Shown here: piece after piece, positions 23,901-33,300 of the stretch
Layout: each line of letters opens with the position of its first letter
How positions within the stretch are numbered: the stretch's first letter is position 1
Assembly: GCA_950022655.1 (NCBI GenBank)
Contig: OX465590.1
Location: forward strand, 40,996,718 to 41,060,717
Reading direction: 5' to 3'
Origin: Alentia gelatinosa
Lineage: Eukaryota > Annelida > Polychaeta > Phyllodocida > Polynoidae
DNA length: 64,000 bases
Made by a program: the position numbers and the translations under genes
Notes under the pieces: generated by a model
Seen by the model: the letters and a program-made list of their open reading frames with translations, nothing else
Told to the model about the DNA's origin: nothing
Database searches by the model: none

Positions 23901-26900
23901 AACGACAGAGCAATAGCATCACTGAGCATAAGCCAGTGGATACCCAAGTCCCGATACAACCAAAGAAGGAGGTCAACCCTAGTAACGATAAACCTAGTGT
24001 GTCTACAGTGAACATTCCCATTGTTAGCAAGTCAGCTGGGGCCAGTGTGAACGGCCCGCCGCCACAGCAAACTCCATCTTTGTCTCCGGTGAAGCTGGTA
24101 ACGAAACAACAAAAAGCAGGCGGTGGCGGGAAGTCGTCTGGGAAACCGGGCGTCTCTGCGGCGTCCTGTTTGGCGCTCAAAATCCCACAGGTTCACGTCT
24201 GCTCCGTGTGCAGACGACTTTTCAACAACGAGGCCGTTTTCCGGCAGCACATGCTGGAGAAACACAAGACGACACCGGAAGCTACGGCCCTGCAGCGGGA
24301 ACAGAAGGAGAAGGCGGCTGACGCAATGACACTGAGCGATAATGGGGAGCCGGCCATAGATCTCTCCGGTAAGCCTTCGACGACCGTGAGTCAGCCTTCA
24401 GAGAAACCAGCGGATAAAGAGAAGGCTATACTCGATCACGATGAAGGCGCGAGACTTCTCCTGGACTTCGCGTTGGGGATTCGGGACGAGCCCCGAGGGA
24501 CGCCGAGCCCGGCGGTGGTGGCCGAGGAGTCCCCGAAGTCCACCGAGGAGCATTTCCCGCTCGATCTGAGCGCTAACGTGTCGGCACCGGGGGCCAGTGT
24601 AGTGTCCGCTGATACGGTCAAGGTGACCCCACGGAAAGCGGCAAAATGTGCTGGGAGAGTGTTCACTAAATCCGCTGAGCCCGTCGTGGCGCATGCCGGG
24701 AACCTGGCACCTGCGGCTCACAGCGGAAACGCAGCGCAGGGCAAAGTGCAAGGATTGCTCCGGATTCCTACCTACCACGTGACCAAGGACCTTGACCTTC
24801 CGGCGCCGCTGGTATCCCCGCCCGGCACCCCGCGGTCGCCGTGGCAACCGCAGCTGCCGTCGCTGCTTTGCGGGCCGCTGCCGACGCAGGGCGGAAGTCG
24901 AAAGTTCGTCTGCTCGGTGTGTCACGGGGAGTTCCCGAGTCGTAACTCGCTACTCAACCACCAGAGGGCCACGCACGCCGACGTGCGCTGCGACCACGTG
25001 GAGGTGGACGCCGACGCTGTCGCCCCCTGCTGGCAGAAACCCAGTCCCGTGGGCATGCTCAATGTGTGCTCCAGCCAGATCTCAGGTCCGTACTCAACGC
25101 ATGTGGCGTCATCTGTTGTCTTTTTTACTTTTTTATGATTTAAATTTTTTCCCCCCTCATTATCTAGTTCCAAATGACAGCGTTTTGGCAATATTGGTAC
25201 CTTCATGAGGTGTACTCTAATTTGTTTGCTACTGATTTACACTTTTGGCTATATTACTTTTTTTACGCATGTGTCGTCATCTTTTTTATCTCACCTCTGG
25301 TATGTTTTTTTTCTCCCATAGACTTAACATTGAAATCTCGTACTCAACGCCCATGGAGTATTGTTGAAAAATACTCAATGGGAGATGATGTCACACATTA
25401 TTAGTCAGTGATAGTGATGTGATAAAATCAAAAGCCACTGATGATAAGCCCAAACTTATGGTATATTGTCAGTGGCTATGGATCTCGACGCAGTTCCTTG
25501 TCATTATTTTTTTAATTTTATATACATCTGGCTTACTAAGATGGGGGGGGGGGGGTATCCATAAGGTACGTACGCACTGAAAGGGAAATTTGGAAATCTT
25601 GCGTATGCTCCTTCTTTGCTCTACTGCGTTCAAGATTGGGAGTATGGGTAGGGGGGTTCCAAAATTTCATGGTAGAGATCTTTTTTCAATGGTGTATTTG
25701 AGCTGTAAATGTTAAATCATTCAGATTGAACATTTGATACTTTCTGGCTTCTTCACAAATGTGCCATCCAAATTATGGCAGCCAAACTAAATATCGGGGA
25801 GGCAGGCCGCGGGCGAATAAAGCAAGATGTAGACTGTTCCAATTCAGTCATTTTGTTTAATTTAATTACGGATAATTACGGACTTTCTCCTCATAGAAAC
25901 CAATATCAGCTGGCGATAATAGGGACACAGAGACCTGAACTTCACAATGTGATTCTTCTTTTTTTCAGAATTCAACCAGGCCGACCAGGAACAGTTCAAA
26001 TGCACCAAATGCCAGAAGGCCTTCAAGGCTGTGGAAGATCTGCATGGACACATCTTTGAGTGCGCTAGTATCGGCAAGTCATTGCTGAAACCAGCTAAAA
26101 CAAAACTCAACCTGCTATCCTTACACGCTCCAGCAACCACGGTGAGGGACGATGCGGAGGCGGCGGCCGCGGCGGTGGCTGCGGCCGGGCTGAGACTCCT
26201 GGCCGCTAGTCAGCCACGGTTACCGATACGGGATCCGCATATATCTGCCTCCACTAGCACGTCTACCATAGCGCCTTCCCTCACCACCCCCACCTCCACC
26301 ACGAGCGCCCTCCCCGGCACCATCCTATCCACCAACACCACCACCACCCCCACGTCCATGCTGGAGCGCTTCAAGTCGTCCATCCTCAAGAAGCTGAAGA
26401 AGAAGAAGAAGAAGCGGGAGCAGGAGGACGGGTTGGGGTTGATGACCAAGAAGCGGCGACGGAGCCTGGAGCTGCTGTACAACCCGCAGAACCACGTGCG
26501 GCGCCGGGAGATGACGGAGGTGGTGGACATGCAGCGGTGTCAGGGCTGCGGCCAGCGCTTCACCACCATCTCCCTGCTGGAGAGGCACATCCCCGTGTGT
26601 ACCGAGAAGGAACGGCTCAAGGAAATACAGGTAATTACGTGGAACTTGCTCTCACTGCTTCTTTTCAATTAAATTTTTTTTTTTTTTTTTTTTTTTTTTC
26701 GACTTTCAAGGTAGCATCGGCTTGTAACAGAGGTGTTTATTGCCACGTCGTAATAATCTTCTTTTCAATTAAAAAAAAGTTTTCTATAAAGTTTGTTATC
26801 CTACCCCTTCTATAAAGTTTGTTATCCTACCCCTAATAAAAAACGCCATAGGTTTAACATTGACTCAGTGTATTTGACGGAGCGTTGAATAAAGTGTTAT

Positions 26901-29900
26901 TTATACACTGAGGTGAATATAAAAACAGATCAATCAAAGACGAGGTAACAAAAGTAGATCCGGCAGCATTAATAAACGCGGCCATCCTCCGATGAGTGTC
27001 AATACGCTACTAGCTACTAGATAATTACAAAATTTTCTCTGTATATCGGTGAGATGGGTTAGGAGAAATACGAAACCGAACTCGAGTTAGCCTTGTCAAT
27101 GTTTATGCCACTCTGGTTACTAAGTATTCCATATTCCTATATACCTATGGCCGAACACTGTATTGTCACACCATGCTATGGGAGGGTGTGTGGAATAACT
27201 TACATTTACTACCCAAGGCTGACGGTTACTACCCAAGGTTGACGTTCAGACCAATCAGATCATCTTACAAAATTCATATGAAAAGCGCAATGAGGGGAAA
27301 ACCGGGAGTGTCAAGTTACTCGATAAGGTTGGATCTGGCCATTTATCGTTATTAAACTACATTTGAAAGTTTATAGGAATAGGGAAACCAAGTTTCCAGA
27401 GAGAGAAAGTCAAAGTTACTTGGTAAGATTCGGAAAAATTAATGCCCGTGGCCAAGGCCTTGGGCAGAATTTCTCTCACCAGAACATAGTTTCCCCCTAT
27501 TCTTACAAACCTATGGCCTTTTGACATTCACATACTGCCCGCAGCTGCCCATGACGTATTTATGGCCGTACATCACACTGTGACGTATGAGATACGACAT
27601 CACGTGACTGAATTAAATTTCGCTATTTTTGGGTATATAATGATACGAAAATTGGCTGACTGTCTTAGTACGTTAAAATACTTCGTAAAAATGGAGAATG
27701 GAGGATGTTTTTTGCTAAGTATGAACTAGCTACCGGAAATTAGAAGGAAAGTCACGAGATGAAAATGACTTGGTCTTTACTCCACCGAGTTTGACTGCAG
27801 ATTAATTCGCGGCAGCCATACTGTAAATATTAGGCGTATAAGGCAAGATGGTGACTGGTCTGGTGAACTCGTTCTCCATGCCCCCACGAGTATTGCAGTC
27901 CGTTCTCCATGGTCTATATCCTGTGCATTGTCATTTTTCTTAGTGTGTACAGGGTTGAGATGTTCTCCAACTCATTTGAATGCTACGTAATATTCACCCA
28001 GCTGTTGCCTCGTCCATACCACTCTGCATCAAACTCATGAAGAACAACAACTTTGACCAAAACATGCTGTATTCTTCTTTAATTCCACATGAATAATATT
28101 TCCTCTTTTTGTATCATTAAGATTAATTATACGTGGCATATACACTTCTAACCACAAAAAAACAACAAAAAAACAACACTCTTTTTATATCATGACCCCA
28201 ACTGACATCCCTATATGTATTTTTCTATTTTGTTCACAGATTATCCGGAACCCCTTCGAGGTGGTGGGAGACCACGTCGGGGAGTCTCGTAACGTGTGTC
28301 ATTACTGCAGCAAGCAGTTCACGTACGCCGGCATGCTGCGCAAACATGTGTTCGAGGTGTGCCAGGTGCGCAGGACACGGCTCCAGGAGGCCCGGCCGCT
28401 GGACATCACCTGGGAGCAGGAGCTGTCTCAGCACTACAGCGGGGCCCAGCAGCACTACAGCGGGGTCCAGCAGCACTACAGCGGGGCCGGGGGCGGGCTG
28501 GATGCGGGCTCCAATGACGGGAGTCACGCCGAGGACGCCGTGAGTGTCGCCACCAGCACCTCGTCGAGCCATGACGCGGACACGGGTCAGCGGGCACGCC
28601 GACGCAAGAGGAAGAACAGAGGCTGGGGTAATGGCAAGAAGAAGCGAGCCTCGACCAACTTGGATCTGGCGCGGGAACTCGCGGAGATGTTCGCGGCCGG
28701 AGGTGGAACGGCTGCCGTGGGTGAAGAGGAGGAGGAGGAGGAGGTTGAGGAGGAGGAGGATGGGGCTTCTGTCTCGGATACAGATCAGAGGAGAGGAGAG
28801 CAGAGTAAAACGGATTTCCTCAATGCGGATCTCGTGGAAAGCAGTCAGAGTGGTGATGAACTCAAAATCGTGGAGGATGTGGTGGAAGAGAAGGAGGTTC
28901 AGTGTATTGTGAACGAAGAACCAGTTGTTAAAACTGAAAGTAAACCTAAAATTGAACCAGTGGTGGAGGTTATTAATAGTGACATTAAGGAAGCACCCAA
29001 ACAGAGTCCTTTCATCGGGAGACACACGTTGCCGTTTGTACTCTCCATTCCACAGTACCGTGAGAGGACCCCACTCACGACAAAGTCTAAAAACAGCAGA
29101 ATTCTACTCTCGAGTACAACTTCCCCGGCAGCACAAATAAAGAGCATCTCATCTGAGAAACTGAAACTTGACCAAACAGCCAATCAGAATAAGAACACTG
29201 GTGTTACACCAGAGAAACAAAAATCAGGGACACCGAACAAGGTTGTTGGCACTCCTCTGGTTGAGTCAATGGATGCCAAGGATAGTTCTCTGTTGAAAGT
29301 TGGTGGCAGCAGTGTTTGTAAATCAGCTGAAGTTGATGGTGCATCGATGGGAGTTCCTGAGAAGGAGGAGCAGGAGTCGAACCCGGCGCGTTCCCGGATG
29401 TCAATCAAGCAGCCGACATTTGAAGGTTTTCCCGCCAAAATGAGCAGTCCCGAGAAGACGGTCATTCCCGGTAAATCAAGCGCCGTATTTATAGATCTGC
29501 AAGGTACAGGAAAACTCCCCTCTTCTGGAAACCCCGATGACCTTCATGTAAAGGTCATAACAGAGCATTGGAAGGAAAATGTAATAAGTGGTCCTACTCA
29601 CCCTCAAATCTCTCCCAAAGTTGCAAAATGTGATGCTGTTAAACATGGAAATCTGCCAGTCAAGGAGGCAGGGCATGCTGGAAGTAAACTTGTGTGCGAG
29701 ACTTCTTCACCTGCCGTAAAAAGTACGGACATGAAACATAATACAATGACACCTCAAATACTTTCACCTCTAGGAAAGAGTGAAGAACAAATCTCAAAAG
29801 AGTCAGAGCCTCGAATAAACCCTGTGATTAATAAGGTCAAGGTCAACGAACATGATGGAAAATGTGCAGAATCATCACCAAGTACATCGAGTAAGGATAT

Positions 29901-31224
29901 AGACATAAAAACTAGTGTCGTTGAAAAGGAATACCTGGTTAGAGAACTGATTAAGAATGATGTGAATAAGGAGGATTTGTGTAATCAAGAAAAACCTAAA
30001 AGTGAGATTTCTGTGGGAGTAAAATGTGCTGCAAGTGAGCAGAAGCCATCGACTTGTGATGAAGACTCAGATGAGTCTTCTGATGAAGAGGACATCAAAG
30101 AGATAATCAACACTGTGCTAGCTCAAAGAAGGCAAAGCCAAAAACTCAAAAAAGTCAAGCCCAAGAAACAGAAGAAAATTGAATTAAAAACAATGAGTGC
30201 CAGTGATAAAACAGTGAAATCCAACAGCACCAATCCACTGCCAGAGGCAACCAAGGTTTCATCTGAATCTACAGAAAGCACTGCCAAGCCAAGCAAAAGT
30301 AAAACAAACACAGATACAACTGGGAAACCAACCAAGTCAAAGCCAAAGAAGAAGGTTCAATCCCAAGCAGGTGAATCCCGAGGTGAAAAGACAAATTCAT
30401 CTCACCAGAAAGAAGAAAATAAGAAGTCAGCCACAGATTCTGGGAAGTCGGAAAGTAAGAAGGGCACAACAACGTCACCTAAGAAATGCAAAAGCAAGAA
30501 AAAAACTGAAAATGTCACCAAGGACACTACCAAAGACAGTCCGGTTACGAAAAAGAAGAAAATCAGTGAGAAAGATGCAACTGAGAAAAAGGTAAACAAT
30601 AAAGACTCGGCTAAAAGTAAAACGACAAAAACTAAAGTGAAAAAGGGAAAAATATCGGAAGATTCTAGTGACAATGCTAAAAAGACCACCAACTTGGAGA
30701 GTCCAGCAAAGGCTCAAAATAAATCTAAACCCAGTAGTCCAGCAAAGAAAGCACAGTCCGAGGGAGAGCAGCAGAACAAGAAGGACAAAGGAGCTAGCCC
30801 TGTGAAAAACAGGAAGAGAAAAGGTGCTCTCCAAGCAGAGTCTGTACCTTCCTCCCCTGTCAAAGACTCGGCGAGTAAATCTAGCGGCCCTTCCCCATCT
30901 AAACTGATGAAGACGAGAGGAGGTGCAACTGTACCCAACTCTCCTGTCACTGAACCTGCCAAGAAAAGTGGGTTAGGGACCGCGTCAGCCACTAAGACTC
31001 GGCGGGTGAGTGTGAGGGGAACGCGCTCTGCAGCGTCCGAGTCTGAAGGTCAGGGGTCAGAGGTCAAGGTCAAAGGCCGCATTGGGACCAAGTCATCTTC
31101 CCCCAAATTAAAGCGTTCTGTAAGTGCATGTACTAAGACTTCTACCGAGGAGAAAGTGGTGAAAGGTCGGGCTCTCAATGGAAGTACCTCGATGAGAACG
31201 CGGCAGTCGAGACTGTCTTTGTAA
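16135..31224 (+). CDS. PRDM2: PRDM2 (RIZ) orthologue, PR-domain zinc-finger protein, seven coding exons
   Basis: Join 16135-16282, 17382-17488, 19133-19291, 20461-20548, 21390-25085, 25969-26630, 28240-31224. The 7845 nt are divisible by three and give 2614 residues; all introns are GT-AG. Order: PR/SET domain (about 50-155), SPAP(R/K) repeats (180-279), acidic stretch (about 321-368), C2H2 fingers near 409, 583, 614, 642, 669, 697, 761, 1105 and 1342, C2HC fingers near 1411, 1590 and 1640, Lys/Ser/Pro-rich tail. PRDM2 identity rests on family-specific blocks: WLRHV..A....EEQN with GEELLTWY in the PR domain, [12 protein letters not shown] after finger 7, FVCSVC...CDH around finger 9, and the C2HC fingers. 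Family role: nuclear H3K9 methyltransferase and transcription regulator. The protein is longer than the human one (about 1718 residues). The start ATG has G at -3 and +4. Confidence 0.93.
16258..17115 (+). repeat. Tandem array of PRDM2 exon 2 donor-site copies
   Basis: The exon end and donor TCTGCCCGTAACACCAG/TCATCTAG/GTCAGTT is repeated in the intron with GT at 16402, 16593, 16678, 16795, 16873, 17027 and 17106. Spacings are 119, 191, 85, 117, 78, 154 and 79, which fit a unit near 78 bp plus an optional ~38-bp module (GTCCACCTACTATGATTTTG type). Five copies keep GTCAGTT after a G. One has GTTAGTT, and one has lost the G at -1. Confidence 0.9.
17382..17488 (+). CDS. PRDM2: PRDM2 coding exon 3 (residues 50-85), PR domain start
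   Basis: Starts after TTCATTCTCCAG. It encodes [17 protein letters not shown]..., the first strands of the PR domain (G[IV]W......G..FGP[FY].G is the PRDM signature), ending FVWE at a phase-0 donor GAG/GTCAGT. Confidence 0.92.
17505..18140 (+). mobile_element. F1 SINE, 5'-truncated, with five internal 93-bp copies
   Basis: Units of 93 bp (CCATGTCTATGTGGTGTGG at 17558, 17651, 17744, 17837 and 17930) each include TTTCTCCTTCATCCACAG, a strong acceptor-like sequence. The array continues into the F1 SINE 3' body (CTCACCTCGGTAAATGTG, GATTTCTACCTACATC) and tail (AATTGAACAGATTGGACG). The complete F1 copies at 42152-42468 and 59583-59922 have only one unit. So the amplification happened within a SINE, about 20 bp after the exon 3 donor. 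Confidence 0.75.
18277..18449. mobile_element. MITE with GGGGCCATCCATTAAGTA ends, TAA duplication
   Basis: Terminal repeats GGGGCCATCCATTAAGTATG and the complement of CGTACTTAATGGATAGCCCC. TAA flanks both sides (18274-18276 and 18450-18452). A three-base T-W-A duplication fits PIF/Harbinger-type elements. Relatives are at 53583-53758, 53850-53961 (partial) and 25541-25680 (partial). Confidence 0.6.
18690..19132 (+). repeat. Tandem array built on the PRDM2 exon 4 acceptor
   Basis: Seven units of 55-65 bp each contain TTGCCACATATTTTAAATAT plus CTCTTGAT (ATATCTCTTGA at 18749, 18805, 18867, 18932, 18996, 19056 and 19111). The last unit ends GATGAACATTCAG, which is the real acceptor of exon 4. 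Upstream equivalents at 18708 and 18770 keep AAATTCAG; the others have become T-rich. Lys/Tyr-rich frames on the - strand are artefacts. Confidence 0.88.
19133..19291 (+). CDS. PRDM2: PRDM2 coding exon 4 (residues 86-138), PR domain core
   Basis: Encodes [15 protein letters not shown]..., then [15 protein letters not shown], then DIIYTTIK, ending AAG/GTACGT. The W-[LM]-R-[YH]-V...A....EEQN block is the most conserved part of PR domains. At the position of human RIZ1 Cys106 there is Arg (residue 116). Confidence 0.94.
19315..19660. mobile_element. Twin-hairpin MITE, family TH1, copy 2 (inverted)
   Basis: Reverse-complement copy of 5396-5735. Hairpin A runs from TATTATCCACC to GGTGGATAATA. Hairpin B has arms AGATAAAAGCGGTTGTATGC and GCATACAGCCACTTGTATCT. 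GTATTTAT on both sides is a possible 8-bp target duplication. It lies 24 bp after the donor of PRDM2 exon 4. Confidence 0.65.
19918..20032. repeat. Palindrome with CATGCTGTACATGCTACAAA arms
   Basis: CATGCTGTACATGCTACAAA faces TTTGTAGCATGTACAGCATG, a near-perfect 20-bp stem with a short loop. It resembles hairpin 2 of the TH2 elements at 55582 and 58300 (ATGCTTGTACAAG/CTTGTACAG arms). Confidence 0.5.
20200..20356. mobile_element. pogo/Tigger-like MITE, degenerate copy
   Basis: Repeated CACCCCGCTTAAGGG motifs in both directions, ending AGCGGGGTTTTACTA. Related to the intact copy at 40427-40612. Confidence 0.5.
20461..20548 (+). CDS. PRDM2: PRDM2 coding exon 5 (residues 139-167), PR domain end
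   Basis: Follows TTTCTTTCAG. It encodes [12 protein letters not shown], the closing PR-domain motif (GEELL.WY), then an Arg-rich linker to RESR. The donor is CGTG/GTACGG, phase 1. Confidence 0.92.
20768..20925. repeat. poly(A) run and (TA)n microsatellite
   Basis: Poly(A) near 20769-20784, a second A run at 20880-20889 and alternating TA at 20890-20914. No gene signal. Confidence 0.6.
20930..21389. other. PRDM2 intron 5, unremarkable part
   Basis: AT-rich sequence with no recognised repeat, ending in acceptor TTTGTATTTCAG. Confidence 0.6.
21390..25085 (+). CDS. PRDM2: PRDM2 coding exon 6 (residues 168-1400), main zinc-finger exon
   Basis: A single 3.7-kb exon. It begins with about 20 SPAP(R/K) pentapeptides, then a Glu/Asp run. 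Finger 1 (Cys409, Cys412, His425, His430) is followed by clustered fingers 2-6 (583-717) and finger 7 (761-782). [13 protein letters not shown] follows. PLDLK at 922 and PLDLS at 1224 fit the CtBP-binding pattern P-x-D-L-S. Fingers 8 (1105) and 9 (1342) precede the donor TCAG/GTCCGT. The open frame runs about 50 bp past the donor, but splicing to GAA at 25969 keeps the homologous sequence. Confidence 0.93.
21425..21724 (+). repeat. Coding minisatellite, 15-bp unit ([10 protein letters not shown])
   Basis: CCAAGGTCACCAGCC-type units encode [10 protein letters not shown] and variants, 20 pentapeptides in a row. The near identity of the DNA units shows recent expansion or homogenisation. Confidence 0.9.
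25086..25968. other. PRDM2 intron 6 with two MITE fragments
   Basis: 25289-25395 carries TTTATCTCACC...CCCATAGACTTAACATTG and ACTCAACGCCCATGGAGTAT, the family also seen nested at 62862-63055. 25541-25680 carries the TATCCATAAGGTACGTACGC end of the Harbinger-like MITE. Confidence 0.5.
25969..26630 (+). CDS. PRDM2: PRDM2 coding exon 7 (residues 1400-1620), two C2HC fingers
   Basis: Follows TTTTTTTCAG. It opens [19 protein letters not shown], a C2HC finger (Cys1411, Cys1414, His1427, Cys1431). An Ala/Thr/Ser-rich linker, a run of about ten mostly Lys residues (a likely nuclear localisation signal) and a second C2HC finger (Cys1590, Cys1593, His1606, Cys1610) follow. Ends CAG/GTAATT, phase 0. 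Confidence 0.92.
26631..28239. other. PRDM2 intron 7 with several foldback fragments
   Basis: A poly(T) run at about 26672-26699, a 26-bp duplication (TTCTATAAAGTTTGTTATCC, about 26792-26833), and a palindromic element at 27368-27515 (AATAGGGAAACCAAG facing ACATAGTTTCCCCCTATTC, related to 57665-57812). A partial TTTGACCAAAAC-family copy lies at 27880-28070. Confidence 0.5.
28240..31224 (+). CDS. PRDM2: PRDM2 last coding exon 8 (residues 1621-2614)
   Basis: Follows TTTTGTTCACAG. It starts with the third C2HC finger ([18 protein letters not shown], Cys1640, Cys1643, His1656, Cys1661), which matches the last finger of PRDM2. A long low-complexity region follows with YSGAQQH repeats, acidic runs and then many SPVK/SPAK-like, Lys-rich stretches reminiscent of linker-histone tails. 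TAA at 31222-31224. Confidence 0.92.
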   Translation: MIRNPFEVVGDHVGESRNVCHYCSKQFTYAGMLRKHVFEVCQVRRTRLQEARPLDITWEQELSQHYSGAQQHYSGVQQHYSGAGGGLDAGSNDGSHAEDAVSVATSTSSSHDADTGQRARRRKRKNRGWGNGKKKRASTNLDLARELAEMFAAGGGTAAVGEEEEEEEVEEEEDGASVSDTDQRRGEQSKTDFLNADLVESSQSGDELKIVEDVVEEKEVQCIVNEEPVVKTESKPKIEPVVEVINSDIKEAPKQSPFIGRHTLPFVLSIPQYRERTPLTTKSKNSRILLSSTTSPAAQIKSISSEKLKLDQTANQNKNTGVTPEKQKSGTPNKVVGTPLVESMDAKDSSLLKVGGSSVCKSAEVDGASMGVPEKEEQESNPARSRMSIKQPTFEGFPAKMSSPEKTVIPGKSSAVFIDLQGTGKLPSSGNPDDLHVKVITEHWKENVISGPTHPQISPKVAKCDAVKHGNLPVKEAGHAGSKLVCETSSPAVKSTDMKHNTMTPQILSPLGKSEEQISKESEPRINPVINKVKVNEHDGKCAESSPSTSSKDIDIKTSVVEKEYLVRELIKNDVNKEDLCNQEKPKSEISVGVKCAASEQKPSTCDEDSDESSDEEDIKEIINTVLAQRRQSQKLKKVKPKKQKKIELKTMSASDKTVKSNSTNPLPEATKVSSESTESTAKPSKSKTNTDTTGKPTKSKPKKKVQSQAGESRGEKTNSSHQKEENKKSATDSGKSESKKGTTTSPKKCKSKKKTENVTKDTTKDSPVTKKKKISEKDATEKKVNNKDSAKSKTTKTKVKKGKISEDSSDNAKKTTNLESPAKAQNKSKPSSPAKKAQSEGEQQNKKDKGASPVKNRKRKGALQAESVPSSPVKDSASKSSGPSPSKLMKTRGGATVPNSPVTEPAKKSGLGTASATKTRRVSVRGTRSAASESEGQGSEVKVKGRIGTKSSSPKLKRSVSACTKTSTEEKVVKGRALNGSTSMRTRQSRLSL

Positions 31225-32739
31225 CACCGTGTTTCTGTGCACCTCAAGGTGAACCAGCTTATTTCCAACAACTGAAATGGACCCATCCTTCATCATCATC
31301 ATCATTCGCGAGCACTTTCCTGGTTTGCCAGGTCGCTCAAGCCTAGACTGGCGTCAATGGCGAGCTGTGCAGCTTGTGTGCTGTTTGTGATGATGATGTG
31401 CATACCAAACATCGAGAACTGTCAGCATGCCGAAACGTTTGGTGTCACATTCAGTGGCGCCATCTTTTGGAGGTTATAGTGTTCAATGCTCTCAGAAGCC
31501 CAGTTCTTTCTCCTCACTTCAACACTTTTCCCAAATGCCTGTCTATTGACCATTAACTACAAGGAGAGTGTCAGTGTCTGGGAATTTTTGAAGGCTGATT
31601 CGGGTAGACCCAGTCATGATGGCAAATGAGCCGATCAGTTTAATGCAGGGGACGTCAGCCTCTGCTGCACTTGAGGTGCTATGATAACAGTGACTTTAAT
31701 TCGACGAACCACCAGTGCAATTGGCTCAACTGCCCAATATCACTGACGTTATAGGATTGTGTTTCATATAGCCTTGGGGAATTGTATATAGAGTGGGCAT
31801 TATACGCTTCAGTGGGCGAACCTGCGCTTTGTGTTGATGATGGGGAGGACTACGCAATATACCCCACAAAAATATCGAGTCATATCTCAGTCGCGCATAC
31901 TACTGGAACATAATTTTTTTTTTTTTACTACTGGAACTTATAACAGCTTCAAATACAGTTGTAATCTTTATGTTATTTTAACAGACTGTGCAATTTTATC
32001 TGTTCAGATAGTGTATCTCGTGTCTGTTGATTGAAAGCAGCATTATTATATTAGGAGAAATCGAGGAGAAGCACCGAAATGACGAATCGTAATTTGATGT
32101 GTGTTATGCCATAATTCATGTATGATTTTAGAAAACAGAAATCTTTATGAATCTGTTTTTACTTGAAGGTGTGATGTGCATTTGTGAAGTATTCTTAATG
32201 ATTTATGTGTTCAGTGCATTCGCATATTTGTTCAGTAGAATGTGTTCAACAATCTGTAGTCTATATAATTTCAGGTCTGAACCTTAAGTTGTTCCTGAAT
32301 ATTGTGTGGTTTTAGCCACTTGGCTAGGAGGTTCCTAGCAAGTTGATTTTACAGGGCATTTGTCGAGTCCTAGCCTGCATGTCTCAGGGTCTGCAGCGAG
32401 ATAATTCTGTTTAGATCAACATCATGTCCTTTTTATACTACGATGTCGGAGGTGAGGTTACGACAAAAAGTTCATGCAACCTTAATCAATGCCGCCATTT
32501 GTGCATTAAAGATTCACTTATACAATGAAATTTATAAAGAACTGAAACCCGATTAAGTACAAGAAAGCAGACTTATTAGATGAATTCTAGCTCTGATTAC
32601 ATAACTACCGTGCATGCCAAGCTACCTAAGGATGTGTACTATTTTTGGTGATATCAGAAGTCTCTTGATGTACAATATTTGGGAGTCCAGTCAGCTACCT
32701 ATGGTTAGTTTGGTGTTTGGGGTGAGCAGGGTTTTGTAC

Positions 32740-32950
32740 TACCTGTGATGGCAGTAGGACCATATGCTCCCCGGCTGGACCACATGTCAGCCAATTGGTC
32801 CATAAATGCTGCCCAGGGTTTGGCCATATGCTGCCCAGTTGGTCCATATGCTGCCCTGTCTTGGGATTGCCCTGTCCAATTGGTGCATACACTGCCCAGA
32901 GTTGGATCATATGCTGCCCAACTTGACCATGCAGTGCCCAGTGTGAGACT
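32740..32950. repeat. Degenerate ~20-bp minisatellite
   Basis: Variants of TTGGTCCATATGCTGCCCAG repeat about nine times with irregular spacing. Confidence 0.65.
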
Positions 32951-33004
32951 GCATTACACTGCCCCGAAGGTCGGACCATTGCGTTCGTTTGAGGCAAAGC
33001 ACTG

Positions 33005-33300
33005 CCCTTTATCTCACCCCTTCTATTTTTGTCCCATAGGCTTAACTTTGGTTACTCATTATCCATGCCCCTATGAGTATTACAGTCTGTTCTCCATAGT
33101 CTATGATGTCATATATCCAGTGTGTCATCAATTCTTTAAGTGTGTACAGGGGTAAGATAAATACAGAAAACAACTCATTTTGGTCAAAGTTGTCATCCTC
33201 CTTTGAACACTAGGCAATATTCACTTGGCTTTGCCTTGTTCATAAGGCTCCACATCAAACTCATGGAGAACAACAACTTTGACCAAACCTTGTTGGTTTT
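33005..33300. mobile_element. Foldback element, TTTGACCAAAAC family, complete copy
   Basis: TTTATCTCACCCC...GGGGTAAGATAAATAC is followed by a second hairpin TTTTGGTCAAAGTTGTCATC facing AACAACAACTTTGACCAAAC. Two adjacent inverted-repeat units again form the element. Confidence 0.55.

Noticed and set aside
25086..25138. PRDM2 ending at the stop after exon 6
   Set aside because: Splicing at 25085 to 25969 restores the conserved C2HC fingers in frame; the read-through tail has no homology. A rare intron-retained isoform is not excluded.
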